Shown: positions 28,564 through 39,654 of the stretch, piece after piece
Layout of the letters: each line of letters begins with the position of its first letter
Position numbering within the stretch: the first letter of the stretch is position 1
Source: Pseudoalteromonas rubra
GTDB taxonomy: Bacteria > Pseudomonadota > Gammaproteobacteria > Enterobacterales > Alteromonadaceae
Assembly (NCBI RefSeq): GCF_005887115.1
Contig: NZ_PNCJ01000013.1
Span: forward strand, 1 to 64,000
Length of the DNA stretch: 64,000 nucleotides
Direction: 5' to 3'
Position numbers and translations under genes: made by a program
Notes under the pieces: model-generated
What the model saw: the letters and a program-made list of their open reading frames with translations, nothing else
Told to the model about the DNA's origin: nothing
The model's database searches: none

Positions 28564-29505
28564 TTATGGCATGGCATCCAGGTCGGCGCCTTCTTTTTCC
28601 ACCTCAACCGGGATCAGGTCCTCTTTGCTCACGCCCATAGCAACGGCTACCGAGCTGGCCACATAGACCGACGAGTAAGTACCGATGAATACACCGAATA
28701 ATAGTGCAGTCGCAAAACCATGGATAGTCTGACCGCCCCAGACAAACAGTGCAACCAATACCAGAATCGTGGTGATTGATGTCACTAAGGTACGGTTCAG
28801 TGTCTGAGTTAGTGAGATATCAATGATCTCAAGCGTATCGTCGATACGGACCTTACGGAAGTTTTCACGGATCCGGTCGGATACAACTATGGTATCGTTG
28901 AGTGAGTAACCAATTACGGCCAGAATAGCGGCCAGAATCGTCAAGTCAAACTCTAAACCCAATAGAGAGAACAGACCCATAGTCAGGATCACATCGTGGA
29001 ACAAAGCCGCGACGGCACCAACGGCAAAACGCCACTCAAAACGAAACGCTACGTAGATAAGGATACACAGCAGCGCAGTCAGCATTGCCAGACCCCCCTG
29101 CTCTTTGAGATCCTCACCCACACTTGGGCCAACAAACTCAATACGGCGCATTTCAACATTGCTGTCGACCTGCTTCAACGCATCGACCAGCTGGTTACCC
29201 AGGATCTCAGCTTTCACGTCATCACGAGGGGCAAGGCGCACCAACACGTCCTGACTAGAACCAAACAAGGTCACAGACGCATCAGGGAAGCCACTTTCTG
29301 CCAGTGTACTACGTACTTTCGGTAAGTCAGCAGGCTGGGAAAAACCCACTTCAACCGCTGTACCACCGGTAAAATCCAGACCCATGTTCATGCCCTTGTA
29401 AACCAGGCTGAAAACAGACGCCAAGATCAGTAGCGCAGAAAACGCCATAGACACTTTGCGCGCCGCCATAAAGCGGATAGTGTCTTTGATTCTTAATAAC
29501 TGCAT
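28564..29505 (-). CDS. secF: Protein translocase subunit SecF
   Basis: SecF forms with SecD the membrane complex that uses the proton motive force to pull exported proteins through SecYEG. The 313 residues (E. coli 323) have six membrane segments, a periplasmic P4-type domain after the first, GMNMGLDFTGGTAVEVGF near residue 40, and the conserved VIGYSLNDTIVVSDRIREN near 198. The gene starts 9 bases after the secD stop. RBS is AGGAGACGAAG. The unit ends in a strong terminator. Confidence 0.96.
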   Translation of the reverse strand: MQLLRIKDTIRFMAARKVSMAFSALLILASVFSLVYKGMNMGLDFTGGTAVEVGFSQPADLPKVRSTLAESGFPDASVTLFGSSQDVLVRLAPRDDVKAEILGNQLVDALKQVDSNVEMRRIEFVGPSVGEDLKEQGGLAMLTALLCILIYVAFRFEWRFAVGAVAALFHDVILTMGLFSLLGLEFDLTILAAILAVIGYSLNDTIVVSDRIRENFRKVRIDDTLEIIDISLTQTLNRTLVTSITTILVLVALFVWGGQTIHGFATALLFGVFIGTYSSVYVASSVAVAMGVSKEDLIPVEVEKEGADLDAMP

Positions 29506-29514
29506 CTTCGTCTC

Positions 29515-31374
29515 CTAGATTGAAAGCGAGTTAATACGCTTGCCACCGATGACCGCATTGATCACCGCACGAGTACCGACGATAGCTGTAAACATCGACG
29601 TTAAAATACCAATGGCTAGCGTCACGGCGAAGCCTGCAATCGGACCCGTACCTACAGAGAATAGGATGACGGCAGCGATCAGCGTGGTAATGTTGGCGTC
29701 GAAAATGGTGCTGAAGGCACTGTCGTAGCCGTGATGAACCGCTTGCTGAGGACTACGCCCTTCCGCGAGCTCTTCACGAATACGCTCGAAGATCAGCACA
29801 TTGGCATCAACCGCCATACCTACTGTTAATACGATACCGGCAATACCCGGTAAGGTCAGTGTCGCACCCGGGATCATCGACATAACGCCCACAATCATCA
29901 CCAGGTTGGCAGCCAGTGCCATATTGGCAACCAGACCAAAGCCTTTGTAGTACATCAACATAAATGCCAGTACAAACGCAAAGCCCAGCACAACCGCTGT
30001 CATACCCGCCTGAATGTTTTCCTGACCCAAGCTAGGACCAACCGTACGTTCTTCAACAATTTGAATAGGTGCAACCAGTGCACCGGCACGCAGAAGCAGG
30101 CTCAGATTGTGCGCTTCCGCCGGGCTGTTAATCCCGGTGATCTGGAATGAACTGTTCAGACGTGCCTGAATGGTGGCGACATTGATCACTTCTTCTACTT
30201 TGATAGGCGGCAGCGCTTTACCATTTTTGTCGACTTTACCTGACGGCTTGTATTCAATGAATACCGTTGCCATTGGCTTACCAATCGCACGCTTAGTAAA
30301 GGCACTCATTTTCGCACCACCTTTAGAGTCAAGGTTGATACTTACTTTCGGGCGCTGATATTCATCTAGGCCTGATTGAGCACCTGTGATGTGCGAGCCT
30401 TCCAGTATAACACGCTTTTTCACAACAACCGGATAACCCGCCTGGTGCATGATCACTTCTGAACCCGGAGGCACTCGACCTTGTGCTGCGGCACGCGCAT
30501 CGGCATTTTGGTCCACTTCGCGGAATTCAAGCGTAGCCGTTGCCCCTAAGATCTCTTTCGCACGCGCAGTATCCTGTACACCTGGCAGCTGAACAATAAT
30601 TCGCTCAGCCCCCTGACGTTGTACATTCGGTTCTGCCACGCCCAGCTGGTTGATACGATTACGAATGATGGTCTCATTTTGTTTGATGGCGTAGTCGCGT
30701 AGCTCTTTAATCTTTGGCTCACTTAGCGTTGAGAAAAATGCCAGCCCATTGCTGCTGTCGTTGATAAACAGGTTACCCGGGTAACGCTTTTGCAGGAACC
30801 GTTCAGCCGCATCTCTGTCTTCTTCAGAGCGCATTACTACCTGAATACGGTCACTATTAGCAACACGACGAATCGAACGATAACGTAGTTTTTCTTCTCT
30901 TAGATCGCTCTTATAGTCCTGCTCCATCTGTTCGAATGCCTTGTCCATGGCCGTGGCCATGTCAACTTCCATCGTAAAGTGGACGCCCCCGCTCAGATCC
31001 AGACCCAGCTTCATAGGGTTAGCCCCAAGGTTCTTCAGCCAGTCAGGTTGAGCCGGTGACATGTTGATGGCAGAGATGTAATCATCACTTAGGGTATTAC
31101 GCAGCAAATCCTGCGCCTTAAGCTGATCTTCCACATTGGTGAAACGGATCAGCACCTGACCATCTTCCAGAGCACTCGATTTTACGGTGAGGTTGTTGTC
31201 TTTAAGTGTTTCATTTACTTGGTCAAGCACACTGAGATCGGCATTGGTACCTTTAGTACCAGAAACCTGTATGGCCGGATCACGACCATACAGGTTTGGT
31301 GTAGCGTATAAAATACCTACGGCCAATACAGCGAGCACAAGTAAATATTTCCACATTGGATACTTGTTTAACAC
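29515..31374 (-). CDS. secD: Protein translocase subunit SecD
   Basis: SecD is the larger partner of SecF in the inner membrane. The 619 residues (E. coli 615) include the N-terminal membrane segment [21 protein letters not shown], a large periplasmic P1 region with [16 protein letters not shown] near residue 123, and a C-terminal block of five membrane segments containing [22 protein letters not shown] near 527. The order yajC-secD-secF is the standard one. No VemP-like arrest peptide gene is seen upstream, unlike in Vibrio secDF2 loci. Confidence 0.97.
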   Translation of the reverse strand: MLNKYPMWKYLLVLAVLAVGILYATPNLYGRDPAIQVSGTKGTNADLSVLDQVNETLKDNNLTVKSSALEDGQVLIRFTNVEDQLKAQDLLRNTLSDDYISAINMSPAQPDWLKNLGANPMKLGLDLSGGVHFTMEVDMATAMDKAFEQMEQDYKSDLREEKLRYRSIRRVANSDRIQVVMRSEEDRDAAERFLQKRYPGNLFINDSSNGLAFFSTLSEPKIKELRDYAIKQNETIIRNRINQLGVAEPNVQRQGAERIIVQLPGVQDTARAKEILGATATLEFREVDQNADARAAAQGRVPPGSEVIMHQAGYPVVVKKRVILEGSHITGAQSGLDEYQRPKVSINLDSKGGAKMSAFTKRAIGKPMATVFIEYKPSGKVDKNGKALPPIKVEEVINVATIQARLNSSFQITGINSPAEAHNLSLLLRAGALVAPIQIVEERTVGPSLGQENIQAGMTAVVLGFAFVLAFMLMYYKGFGLVANMALAANLVMIVGVMSMIPGATLTLPGIAGIVLTVGMAVDANVLIFERIREELAEGRSPQQAVHHGYDSAFSTIFDANITTLIAAVILFSVGTGPIAGFAVTLAIGILTSMFTAIVGTRAVINAVIGGKRINSLSI

Positions 31375-31395
31375 TGGATCATCCTTATTGCTGGT

Positions 31396-31734
31396 TTATA
31401 GCGATTTCATTGTGCCTTTTGGTAGCACAGCTGAAACCGCTGATTTTTGTACCGTTACCTCAGCCTGATCATTCAGGGCAATAACGATAAAATCTTTGTC
31501 TTCTGCAACCTTAGTGATTTTGCCGACCAGGCCACCCTGAGTCAGTACTTCGTCACCTTTGGTCAGCGCCCCCATCAGATCTTTATGCTCTTTTACACGC
31601 TTAGCTTGTGGGCGGTAGATCAGGAAATAAAATACCAGACCAAAAATACCCAGCATGATTAACATGCTCCACTCGCCACCGGCTGGTGCTGCGGCTGCCG
31701 TGCTGGCATGCGCGCTAGACATAAATAAGCTCAT
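31396..31734 (-). CDS. yajC: Preprotein translocase accessory subunit YajC
   Basis: YajC is a small single-span inner-membrane protein that associates with SecDF. The 112 residues have the membrane segment MLIMLGIFGLVFYFLIYRPQ followed by the family signature RPQAKRVKEHKDLMGAL and the cytoplasmic beta domain GDEVLTQGGLVGKI. An Ala-rich N-terminal extension precedes the membrane segment. It lies 33 bases after tgt and 21 before secD. Confidence 0.95.
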   Translation of the reverse strand: MSLFMSSAHASTAAAAPAGGEWSMLIMLGIFGLVFYFLIYRPQAKRVKEHKDLMGALTKGDEVLTQGGLVGKITKVAEDKDFIVIALNDQAEVTVQKSAVSAVLPKGTMKSL

Positions 31735-31767
31735 AGCTCTTCCTCATTTAATTTTTATTGCAAACTG

Positions 31768-32922
<1,155 letters not shown>

Positions 32923-32924
32923 TT

Positions 32925-32952
32925 ATTCTAGGTCGGGCACCACACCCAACAA
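32925..32952 (-). promoter_or_regulatory. Candidate promoter of tgt-yajC-secDF
   Basis: On the minus strand TTGTTG (32952-32947) and TAGAAT (32930-32925) are separated by 16 bases, about 33 bases before the tgt ATG. The -35 element is weak. Confidence 0.3.
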
Positions 32953-33043
32953 CTTTGAAAACCGCCAGATTCTACCATAACGGCATTAATATTGGGGCTA
33001 AAATAGCACTTTAAAGCGCCAGGCTACAGAATTCGCGGTTTAA

Positions 33044-33074
33044 AACAGAAAAACCCAGCCGTTCGGCTGGGTTT
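33044..33074 (-). terminator. Intrinsic terminator after queA
   Basis: On the minus strand AAACCCAGCC (33074-33065) pairs perfectly with GGCTGGGTTT (33060-33051) around GAAC, followed by TTCTGTTTT. It separates queA from tgt transcription. Confidence 0.85.
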
Positions 33075-33081
33075 ACAAGGC

Positions 33082-34122
33082 TCATGCATTGTCCTGTTTA
33101 GTCAGGAACATGGCATCACCATAACTGAAGAAGCGATATTGCTCGGCAATTGCCGTCTCGTAGGCATGCATAATATGTGACTGACCCGCAAACGCGCTGA
33201 CCAGCATGATCAGTGTCGACTCGGGTAAGTGGAAATTGGTGACCATGGCATCCACCACCTGGAACTTGTAGCCCGGGTAAATAAAAATATCAGTATCGCC
33301 ATAAAAAGGCTTCAATTCATCCGGATGCGCTTTTGCAGCAGACTCCAGTGAGCGTACTGACGTTGTGCCAATCGCAATAACCCGGCCTCCACGCTGGCGT
33401 GCAGCCGCAATGGCATCAACCACATCCTGAGGCACTTCAATATACTCAGAGTGCATATGGTGGTCGTTGACGTTCTCTACCCGAACAGGCTGAAATGTAC
33501 CCGCACCGACATGCAAAGTAACAAACGCCATCTCAACGCCTTTGTCTTTTAATTGTGCCATGAGCACGTCATCAAAATGCAGTCCGGCGGTGGGCGCAGC
33601 GACAGCACCAGGCTTCTCACCATACACGGTCTGATAGCGCTCTTTGTCTTCCTCGTCATCCGGGCGATCAATATAAGGCGGTAATGGCATATGACCAATC
33701 TCGTCCAGAATAGACAGCACCGATGAGTCACCATGGAACTTAAGTTCAAACAGTTCACCATGACGTGCTACCATGGTTGCTGTCGCCTTACCCTCTAGCA
33801 GAATCTCAGTACCTTCTTTTGGCGATTTGCTGGCACGTACATGAGCCAGCACACTATGCGCATCCAATACCCGCTCAACCAACACTTCCAGCTTACCGCC
33901 AGTGGCTTTTTGACCAAACATACGCGCCGGGATCACTTTGGTATTGTTGAAAATTATGAGATCTTCCGGATTGATCAGATCGACAATGTCCTTAAACACT
34001 TTATGCTGTAATTCACCAGTATTACCATCAAGCGTTAATAAACGACTGCTGGAGCGTTCTTTTTTTGGGTGGCGAGCGATCAGCTCATCAGGGAGTTCAA
34101 AACTAAAGTCAGCAACGCGCAT
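33082..34122 (-). CDS. queA: S-adenosylmethionine:tRNA ribosyltransferase-isomerase QueA
   Basis: QueA moves the ribosyl group of SAM onto preQ1 in tRNA to make epoxyqueuosine. The start is set at ATG 34122 ([19 protein letters not shown]), with GAGG 7 bases upstream. An ATG 11 codons further up lies within the promoter region. The resulting 346 residues have the family motifs [24 protein letters not shown] near residue 190, [11 protein letters not shown], and TTSVRSLES. The final [22 protein letters not shown] is shown in part. Immediately downstream, after a terminator, is tgt of the same pathway. Confidence 0.95.
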   Translation of the reverse strand: MRVADFSFELPDELIARHPKKERSSSRLLTLDGNTGELQHKVFKDIVDLINPEDLIIFNNTKVIPARMFGQKATGGKLEVLVERVLDAHSVLAHVRASKSPKEGTEILLEGKATATMVARHGELFELKFHGDSSVLSILDEIGHMPLPPYIDRPDDEEDKERYQTVYGEKPGAVAAPTAGLHFDDVLMAQLKDKGVEMAFVTLHVGAGTFQPVRVENVNDHHMHSEYIEVPQDVVDAIAAARQRGGRVIAIGTTSVRSLESAAKAHPDELKPFYGDTDIFIYPGYKFQVVDAMVTNFHLPESTLIMLVSAFAGQSHIMHAYETAIAEQYRFFSYGDAMFLTKQDNA

Positions 34123-34154
34123 AGAAGACCTCAAATTAATGCAAATAGGCGCCA

Positions 34155-34183
34155 AGTCTAGTGATCCGCCTACGCTAAATCAA
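34155..34183 (-). promoter_or_regulatory. Candidate promoter of queA
   Basis: On the minus strand TTGATT (34183-34178), 17 bases, then TAGACT (34160-34155). It implies a short leader of about 25 bases before the ATG at 34122. Confidence 0.4.
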
Positions 34184-34388
34184 GTGTTGAGGTAAAACTA
34201 TGTAACGCTTGTCAGTACTCCAAAATAGCTTTAATCTAGTCGCTATTGTACGAAATTTCGCAGCTAAAACGTGCCATACAGCAAACGACCCAGCCCCGGG
34301 CCTTCTAAGGTACATACAGCGAGACACTTCATCGACAAAAAGGGCATAAACTTGTTTACTTATTTCATGGGTTTAAGGCAGTAACACC

Positions 34389-36899
34389 ATGGCAAAGCAA
34401 CTCACATTATTGCTGGTCAATGCAGATCAACAAGAGCGACAGCTGATCGTCAAAACGCTATCCTCCCTGAATGTATTTGAGATCGTTGAGCACAATGATA
34501 CACAAGCAGCGCTGGGTGTATTAAAGCGCCAAGCTGTTGATTTGATCATTACCGGGCTTAATGTTGGCAAAATTGATGGCTGGCGATTCTCGCGTATGGT
34601 GCGATCCGGGCTGTTAAAAACGCCCAACAATACGCCAATTGTACTGACTCCCCCAACCTACTGTGAACGCATTGCGGAAACCACTGCCCGTAGTTATAGC
34701 ATAGATGCCGTGTTGCCTTTAGAGCGTCAGGATGTACTGCCTCAGGTATTGGCGAATGTACTATCGACGCACTTAGAGAAAAGCAGTCGCTTAAACCTGT
34801 TGTTGCTCGAGCCAGACCAAACCCGTGCCGAAGAGATATGCCAGCATTTATCGCTGAACTTCACCACTACACACGTCACCACTACCAATGGCGCGCTGTC
34901 GCAGTTCCTGCAAAGTGAATTTGCCATTGTTCTGCTGGATGCAACGGCAACACACAGCGATGCCGGCAAAGAATTGGTAGCGAACATTCTACAGCACAAG
35001 CCCAGTCAGGCGATTGTGACTATCATAGACAATCGCGATGCTGACTATGCCGAACAGCTTTTGCTGCTGGGCGTCACCGATTTTGTGCGTGCACCCTACG
35101 ATTTGTCTTTGTTAAGCAAAGTGTGCGACCACGCCGCGCGACGCGAGGACTTTATGGTTAGCTATGCCGAGTTTGCAGAAAAAGTAGAGCAGCTGAGCCG
35201 CAGCGAACGACGCTATAAAGACCTGTTCTCGGCACACCAGCGCATTTTGCTACACCTCAATACAGTGGTAATGGAGCTGGATACAGCGGGCGTGATCCGC
35301 TTTTTAAACCCTGCCTGGGAACAGCTGGTCGGCCATAAATTAAAAGCCAGCCTACATACCAGTATGTTTGACTATGTGCTGACAGAGCACCGTGACATAC
35401 TGGCATCGGTGCTGACAAAAGTACAGCAAGGCGAGCAGCAATCAGCATTGCTAGAACTGCAGGTTATGCAAAGTAACCAATGCCCTATCTGGGTTGAGTG
35501 TCGCTTTCAGCTGATTAAGAACGTCACCAGCACTGCGACTATTACGGCAACTATAGACAATATCCATGAGCGTAAGCAGGCAGAATTGCAGCTGCGCCAC
35601 CTGGCTTTACATGACACACTGACCGGCCTGCATAACCGCTATTACTTCGACCAGCAATTGAATCTCTTTTGTGAACAGGCAAAACATGATGCAGACCTTG
35701 AACATGCGTTGATCTATATCGATCTGGATCACTTTAAAATCATCAATGACAGTAAAGGTCACCAGCAGGGCGACATTGTACTGAAAGAAGTGGCGCAACT
35801 GTTTGGTGAACACATCGCCGATGAACATCTGATTTCCCGCATCGGTGGAGATGAGTTTGCGATTTTACTGAAGCATACGCCGCTACTGGATGCACACTTG
35901 CTGGCCGAAAGTATCTGTAGTGCCATTGAGCACCATCAGTTCCATTCTGAGGAAGCGAGCTATACCATCAGCTGCTCCATTGGTTTGACACAGATTACAC
36001 AACAGAACAGCGATCCGAGCGAGTGCCTCAAACAGGCCGACATTGCGCTCTATATTGCCAAGAACCTGGGCCGTAATCTGGTTCACTGTTACAACAAAGA
36101 AGATGCCCAAAACAGTACCTTACAGACGGGATTAGAATGGGGACATAATGTTCGTCAGGCGCTACAGAACAACCATATTGAGCTGCACTATCAGCCAATC
36201 TGGGACTTTAAACGCAATCAGGTGGCCTATTTTGAAGCCCTGTTACGGCTGCGTATTGACGATAACCTGGTGTATCCCAATCAATTTATCCCGGCACTGG
36301 AATTACTCAATGATACCTACCTGATGGATCAGTGTGTGATCAGGGAGTGTATTCGCGCCATTGCTTGCCATTCTGAATTACACCAGGTCTCCATCAACCT
36401 GTCGGCCCAATCATTTCTTGACGAACGTTTGCTGCCGCATATTCAATCCTGTCTGGCGGAATTTCAGGTGGCGGCCAGTGCCATTATTTTTGAGATCACC
36501 GAATCAGCGAGTATCAATAACCTTAGCGCGACTCAGGCCATGATAGCCAAACTCAACGAGCTTGGGTGCCACTTTTCTATCGATGATTTTGGCACCGGAT
36601 TCAGTACCTTCAGTTACCTAAAACAATTGCCTGCCCAACATGTTAAAATTGATGGCTCATTTGTGCGTGACATGCTTAATGACCCAATCGATCTGGCGCT
36701 GGTAAAAGCGGTGAATGACATCAGTCACTCACTGGATAAGCGCTCTGTGGCAGAGTATGTGGAAAGCAAAGAGATTTTTGACGCACTTAAGGAGATAGGG
36801 ATTGATTATGGACAGGGTTACTATATTTCACGCCCACTCCCTGTTAATCAACTCAGTGCCGTACTGAAAACTATTTTATCAGAGAAAACAGCCTGCTAG
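34389..36899 (+). CDS. REC-REC-PAS-GGDEF-EAL c-di-GMP response regulator
   Basis: The 836-residue protein has two receiver-like domains, a PAS domain, a diguanylate cyclase domain and a phosphodiesterase domain. The first receiver (about 5-125) has Gly where the phospho-acceptor Asp should be (DLIITGLNVGKIDGW), so it cannot be phosphorylated in the normal way. The second (about 138-255) keeps an Asp in IVLLDATAT but has Arg in place of the usual Lys (VRAP). PAS is at about 280-395. GGDEF is intact (RIGGDEFAILL), as are EALLRL and DDFGTGFS; AEGVE reads AEYVE. Both enzyme activities are possible. No histidine kinase gene is nearby. Confidence 0.88.
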   Translation: MAKQLTLLLVNADQQERQLIVKTLSSLNVFEIVEHNDTQAALGVLKRQAVDLIITGLNVGKIDGWRFSRMVRSGLLKTPNNTPIVLTPPTYCERIAETTARSYSIDAVLPLERQDVLPQVLANVLSTHLEKSSRLNLLLLEPDQTRAEEICQHLSLNFTTTHVTTTNGALSQFLQSEFAIVLLDATATHSDAGKELVANILQHKPSQAIVTIIDNRDADYAEQLLLLGVTDFVRAPYDLSLLSKVCDHAARREDFMVSYAEFAEKVEQLSRSERRYKDLFSAHQRILLHLNTVVMELDTAGVIRFLNPAWEQLVGHKLKASLHTSMFDYVLTEHRDILASVLTKVQQGEQQSALLELQVMQSNQCPIWVECRFQLIKNVTSTATITATIDNIHERKQAELQLRHLALHDTLTGLHNRYYFDQQLNLFCEQAKHDADLEHALIYIDLDHFKIINDSKGHQQGDIVLKEVAQLFGEHIADEHLISRIGGDEFAILLKHTPLLDAHLLAESICSAIEHHQFHSEEASYTISCSIGLTQITQQNSDPSECLKQADIALYIAKNLGRNLVHCYNKEDAQNSTLQTGLEWGHNVRQALQNNHIELHYQPIWDFKRNQVAYFEALLRLRIDDNLVYPNQFIPALELLNDTYLMDQCVIRECIRAIACHSELHQVSINLSAQSFLDERLLPHIQSCLAEFQVAASAIIFEITESASINNLSATQAMIAKLNELGCHFSIDDFGTGFSTFSYLKQLPAQHVKIDGSFVRDMLNDPIDLALVKAVNDISHSLDKRSVAEYVESKEIFDALKEIGIDYGQGYYISRPLPVNQLSAVLKTILSEKTAC

Positions 36900-37063
36900 T
36901 ATTTTTGTACAAAATTCGACTAAAAATTAGCTGCCTGTTGGGTAATTCTCATCTATAATTAAGCGTACATTTTGACGTGTCACTTTAAATACATGAAACA
37001 CAGGTATTTACAAGACATTCAACGGATTTGGACACGTCTGGCTATGGAAATGGAGGAATTGCA

Positions 37064-37267
37064 ATGGTACAGCTGTCTATCATATTGTTGCTCATATACG
37101 TTGTTATCGCCGTACAATGTTACCGAAGCGCAAGCCATAAAGGCTATCCAACACTGTTTTTTACCTTACTCGGCTTAGTCCCTTACTTTAATTTGGTGGT
37201 GTGGGTATATCTGCTGTTTTTACCCGACTTAAAATCTAACCGCCAGTTAGGGTCACTGGAGTCTTAA
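37064..37267 (+). CDS. Small two-span membrane protein
   Basis: The 67-residue protein begins MVQLSIILLLIYVVIAVQ and has two hydrophobic segments (about 3-20 and 30-52) separated by a basic loop, CYRSASHKGYP. The start at 37064 has GGAGG 7 bases upstream, much better than an in-frame ATG 12 codons before. No family is recognised. It is 164 bases after the REC-REC-PAS-GGDEF-EAL gene, probably separate, and converges on oxyR. Codon use is ordinary. Confidence 0.7.
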   Translation: MVQLSIILLLIYVVIAVQCYRSASHKGYPTLFFTLLGLVPYFNLVVWVYLLFLPDLKSNRQLGSLES

Positions 37268-37304
37268 GACACATTTAGTTAGTCAACGCTTTCTAACACG
37301 CCGA

Positions 37305-37328
37305 CATAAAGGGCTAACGCCCTTTATG
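37305..37328. terminator. Hairpin between convergent small membrane protein gene and oxyR
   Basis: CATAAAGGGC (37305-37314) pairs perfectly with GCCCTTTATG (37319-37328) around TAAC. The downstream U tract is poor on both strands. It is placed where a bidirectional terminator is expected, 4 bases from the oxyR stop. Confidence 0.55.
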
Positions 37329-37331
37329 GTT

Positions 37332-38258
37332 CTATTCTGTAAGGCCTTTACTGTCGTTGCAGTGTTGTGCAACAAACTCACCTGCTTTGTCACTGAATAA
37401 GCGGAAATCTCTGATCCGCCCGGTCGTTTTACGCCACAGCAGACCTATTTCACGATACGCGTCAGGCTGAGGTGCGGTGGCGACCATAGGCTTGCCTTCC
37501 AGAATGCCGGCATTTAGCGCCATCTGTGGTAAAAAAGTAACACCATTTTGGTATTCCACCATACTCAGCAAGGTATGCAAATTGGCGGCTTCAAAAGGAT
37601 TGATACAGGCACTGCGATTAAGGTGACAAGCGCTGAGCGCGTGATCTGTCATACAGTGTTCCCGCTCCAGCAAAAACACGCTTTGTTCCGGCAACACGTT
37701 AAAATCATCCAGCTGCTCGGGTAGCTGATATTCTTGATGACGTACCAGTGAAAAATGATCACGGGCAATCACCTGAGTGTGGAACTTTTCGGTTCTATAG
37801 GGCAACGCCAGCATACCCATATCAATGTGGCCCTGCTCCAGTTTATCGAGCAAACGATCACTGGTGTCCTCCACCAATACCAGCTGAAGCTCAGGAAAAG
37901 CATCTTTGCAAAAGCGGTATAAAGGCGCCGCAATAAAGCTGGCGATGGTAGGAATGATCCCTAAAACCAGCTTACCGGATAAGGGGTGTTTAAAGCTCTT
38001 AGTCAGCTCTACCACGCTAATGGTGTCACCTATGATGCGCTTAGCACGCTCAACGACCTCTTCGCCCACGTCAGTAAACATCAGACTGCGGTTTTCACGC
38101 TCTATCAGCTGACACCCAAGGGTTTCTTCCAGATTCTGAATAGCACTGCTCAGCGTTGACTGGCCAATATAACAAGCTTCCGCAGCGCGGCCAAAATGCT
38201 GATGCTGATGCACTGCAATTAAATACTGTAACTGTTTAATGCTTGGTAAGTTATTCAC
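37332..38258 (-). CDS. oxyR: Hydrogen peroxide sensor OxyR (LysR family)
   Basis: OxyR is a LysR-type activator that switches on catalase and other peroxide defences when two cysteines form a disulfide. The 308 residues have the N-terminal helix-turn-helix (LPSIKQLQYLIAVHQHQHFG, continuing into RAAEACYIGQSTLSSAI) and a periplasmic-binding-like effector domain. The redox pair is Cys202 and Cys211 in HCMTDHALSAC, the same spacing of 9 as Cys199 and Cys208 in E. coli OxyR. This identifies it beyond general LysR membership. The pit phosphate transporter gene lies upstream on the same strand, ending before a terminator. Confidence 0.93.
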   Translation of the reverse strand: MNNLPSIKQLQYLIAVHQHQHFGRAAEACYIGQSTLSSAIQNLEETLGCQLIERENRSLMFTDVGEEVVERAKRIIGDTISVVELTKSFKHPLSGKLVLGIIPTIASFIAAPLYRFCKDAFPELQLVLVEDTSDRLLDKLEQGHIDMGMLALPYRTEKFHTQVIARDHFSLVRHQEYQLPEQLDDFNVLPEQSVFLLEREHCMTDHALSACHLNRSACINPFEAANLHTLLSMVEYQNGVTFLPQMALNAGILEGKPMVATAPQPDAYREIGLLWRKTTGRIRDFRLFSDKAGEFVAQHCNDSKGLTE

Positions 38259-38276
38259 TTTTTATACCCACAAATA

Positions 38277-38311
38277 AAAAGACCCCAACACCAAAGGCAT
38301 TGAGATCTTTT
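38277..38311 (-). terminator. Intrinsic terminator after the Pit transporter gene
   Basis: On the minus strand, positions 38311-38296 and 38292-38277 form a 16-bp stem (with several G-U pairs) around a 3-base loop, followed by TTTATTTG. It lies between the Pit stop and the oxyR start. Confidence 0.75.
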
Positions 38312-38335
38312 CAAGCTAAAAGTCTGTCCTTTCTG

Positions 38336-39604
38336 TTAAACGCCGAACGCGCTTCTCAGAATGTAGAATATAACAATAGCAAGGGCAGCGCCAACTGGCA
38401 ACGTGATTACCCACGAAACCACAATGTTTCTGATCACACCCATGTTCAGCGCGGCAATACCGCGGGCCATACCCACACCTAATACCGCACCAACCAAGGT
38501 TTGTGTGGTTGAGATTGGTAAACCTGTACCTGATGCAATAACAACCGTCGAAGCGGCCGCAAGCTCAGCGGCAAAACCACGGCTAGGCGTCAAATGAGTA
38601 ATGCCTTCACCGATAGTCTTGATTACTTTTTTACCCAGCACAGCCAGACCGACGACGATACCTAAACCACCCAGTGGCAAAATCCACCACGCCAGCGCCG
38701 CTTTCTTGGCTATTTCACCATTGTGTTCAACAATGTTCACAACCGCAGCCAGAGGACCAATCGCATTAGCCACGTCGTTCGAACCATGTGCGAACGCCAT
38801 ACAACAGGCTGTCAGTACCATCAAAATCGCAAACACTTTCTCAACGTTATTAAAGTGCATTTGTTTGTCTGCATTCGGGTCTATCTTCAGGCGGTTGATG
38901 GCCATTTTACCAATCAAGCCAACTAGTACAGCAATACCGATGGCCAGCGCATAGCCTTCAACAGTACCCAAGTTAACACCAATGTGCTTCAGGCCTTTTT
39001 TGATAGTAACCAAAGACATCACAAAACCAGCCAGACCCATATAGACAGGCACGAAACGCTTGGCATTTTCTAATGGCTTATCAGTGTCAAAGATCAGCTT
39101 TTGCGCACTCATAAAGATAAGGTAAGCAATAAAGCCTGAAATCGCAGGGGTCACAATCCAGCTACCGACGATACCAGCCACTTTACCCCACTGGATAGCT
39201 TCGCTGCCCACAGCAACCAAAGCAAAGCCTATGATGGCACCAATGATTGAGTGCGTAGTAGACACAGGCCAGCCAAGCATAGATGCTAACAATAACCAGG
39301 TACCTGCGGCGAATAGCGCCGAGATCATCCCCAGTACCATGAGTTCTGGAATATCCATAAATGGCGTGGCATCAATGATCCCTTTACGGATCGTTGACGT
39401 TACCTCACCACCGGCCAGGTAAGCACCGGCAAATTCAAAAATCATCGCGATGATGATCGCCTGTTTGATGGTCAGCGCTTTTGAGCCAACCGATGTGCCC
39501 ATCGCATTGGCTACGTCGTTCGCGCCAATGCCATAGGCCATAAAGAAACCAACTGCGGCCGCAATTATAATCAATAGCGTGCCATAGGATGCAATGATAT
39601 CCAT
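38336..39604 (-). CDS. Inorganic phosphate transporter, PiT family
   Basis: A low-affinity phosphate (metal-phosphate/H+ or Na+) carrier of the inner membrane. The 422 residues have about ten membrane segments. The two internal-repeat signatures are present: GIGANDVANAMGTSVGSKALT near residue 25 (shown here with its core GANDVANA) and AHGSNDVANAIGPLAAV near 270. The central loop is short. The gene directly follows a DUF47/PhoU-like gene 50 bases upstream; this pairing is common and the small protein probably regulates the carrier. It lies next to the pst operon and ppk-ppx, forming a phosphate region. Confidence 0.94.
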   Translation of the reverse strand: MDIIASYGTLLIIIAAAVGFFMAYGIGANDVANAMGTSVGSKALTIKQAIIIAMIFEFAGAYLAGGEVTSTIRKGIIDATPFMDIPELMVLGMISALFAAGTWLLLASMLGWPVSTTHSIIGAIIGFALVAVGSEAIQWGKVAGIVGSWIVTPAISGFIAYLIFMSAQKLIFDTDKPLENAKRFVPVYMGLAGFVMSLVTIKKGLKHIGVNLGTVEGYALAIGIAVLVGLIGKMAINRLKIDPNADKQMHFNNVEKVFAILMVLTACCMAFAHGSNDVANAIGPLAAVVNIVEHNGEIAKKAALAWWILPLGGLGIVVGLAVLGKKVIKTIGEGITHLTPSRGFAAELAAASTVVIASGTGLPISTTQTLVGAVLGVGMARGIAALNMGVIRNIVVSWVITLPVGAALAIVIFYILRSAFGV

Positions 39605-39654
39605 TGTAAAACCTTTAATTCTTAACTAATTGTGTGAAGGCAGATGGTGTACGC

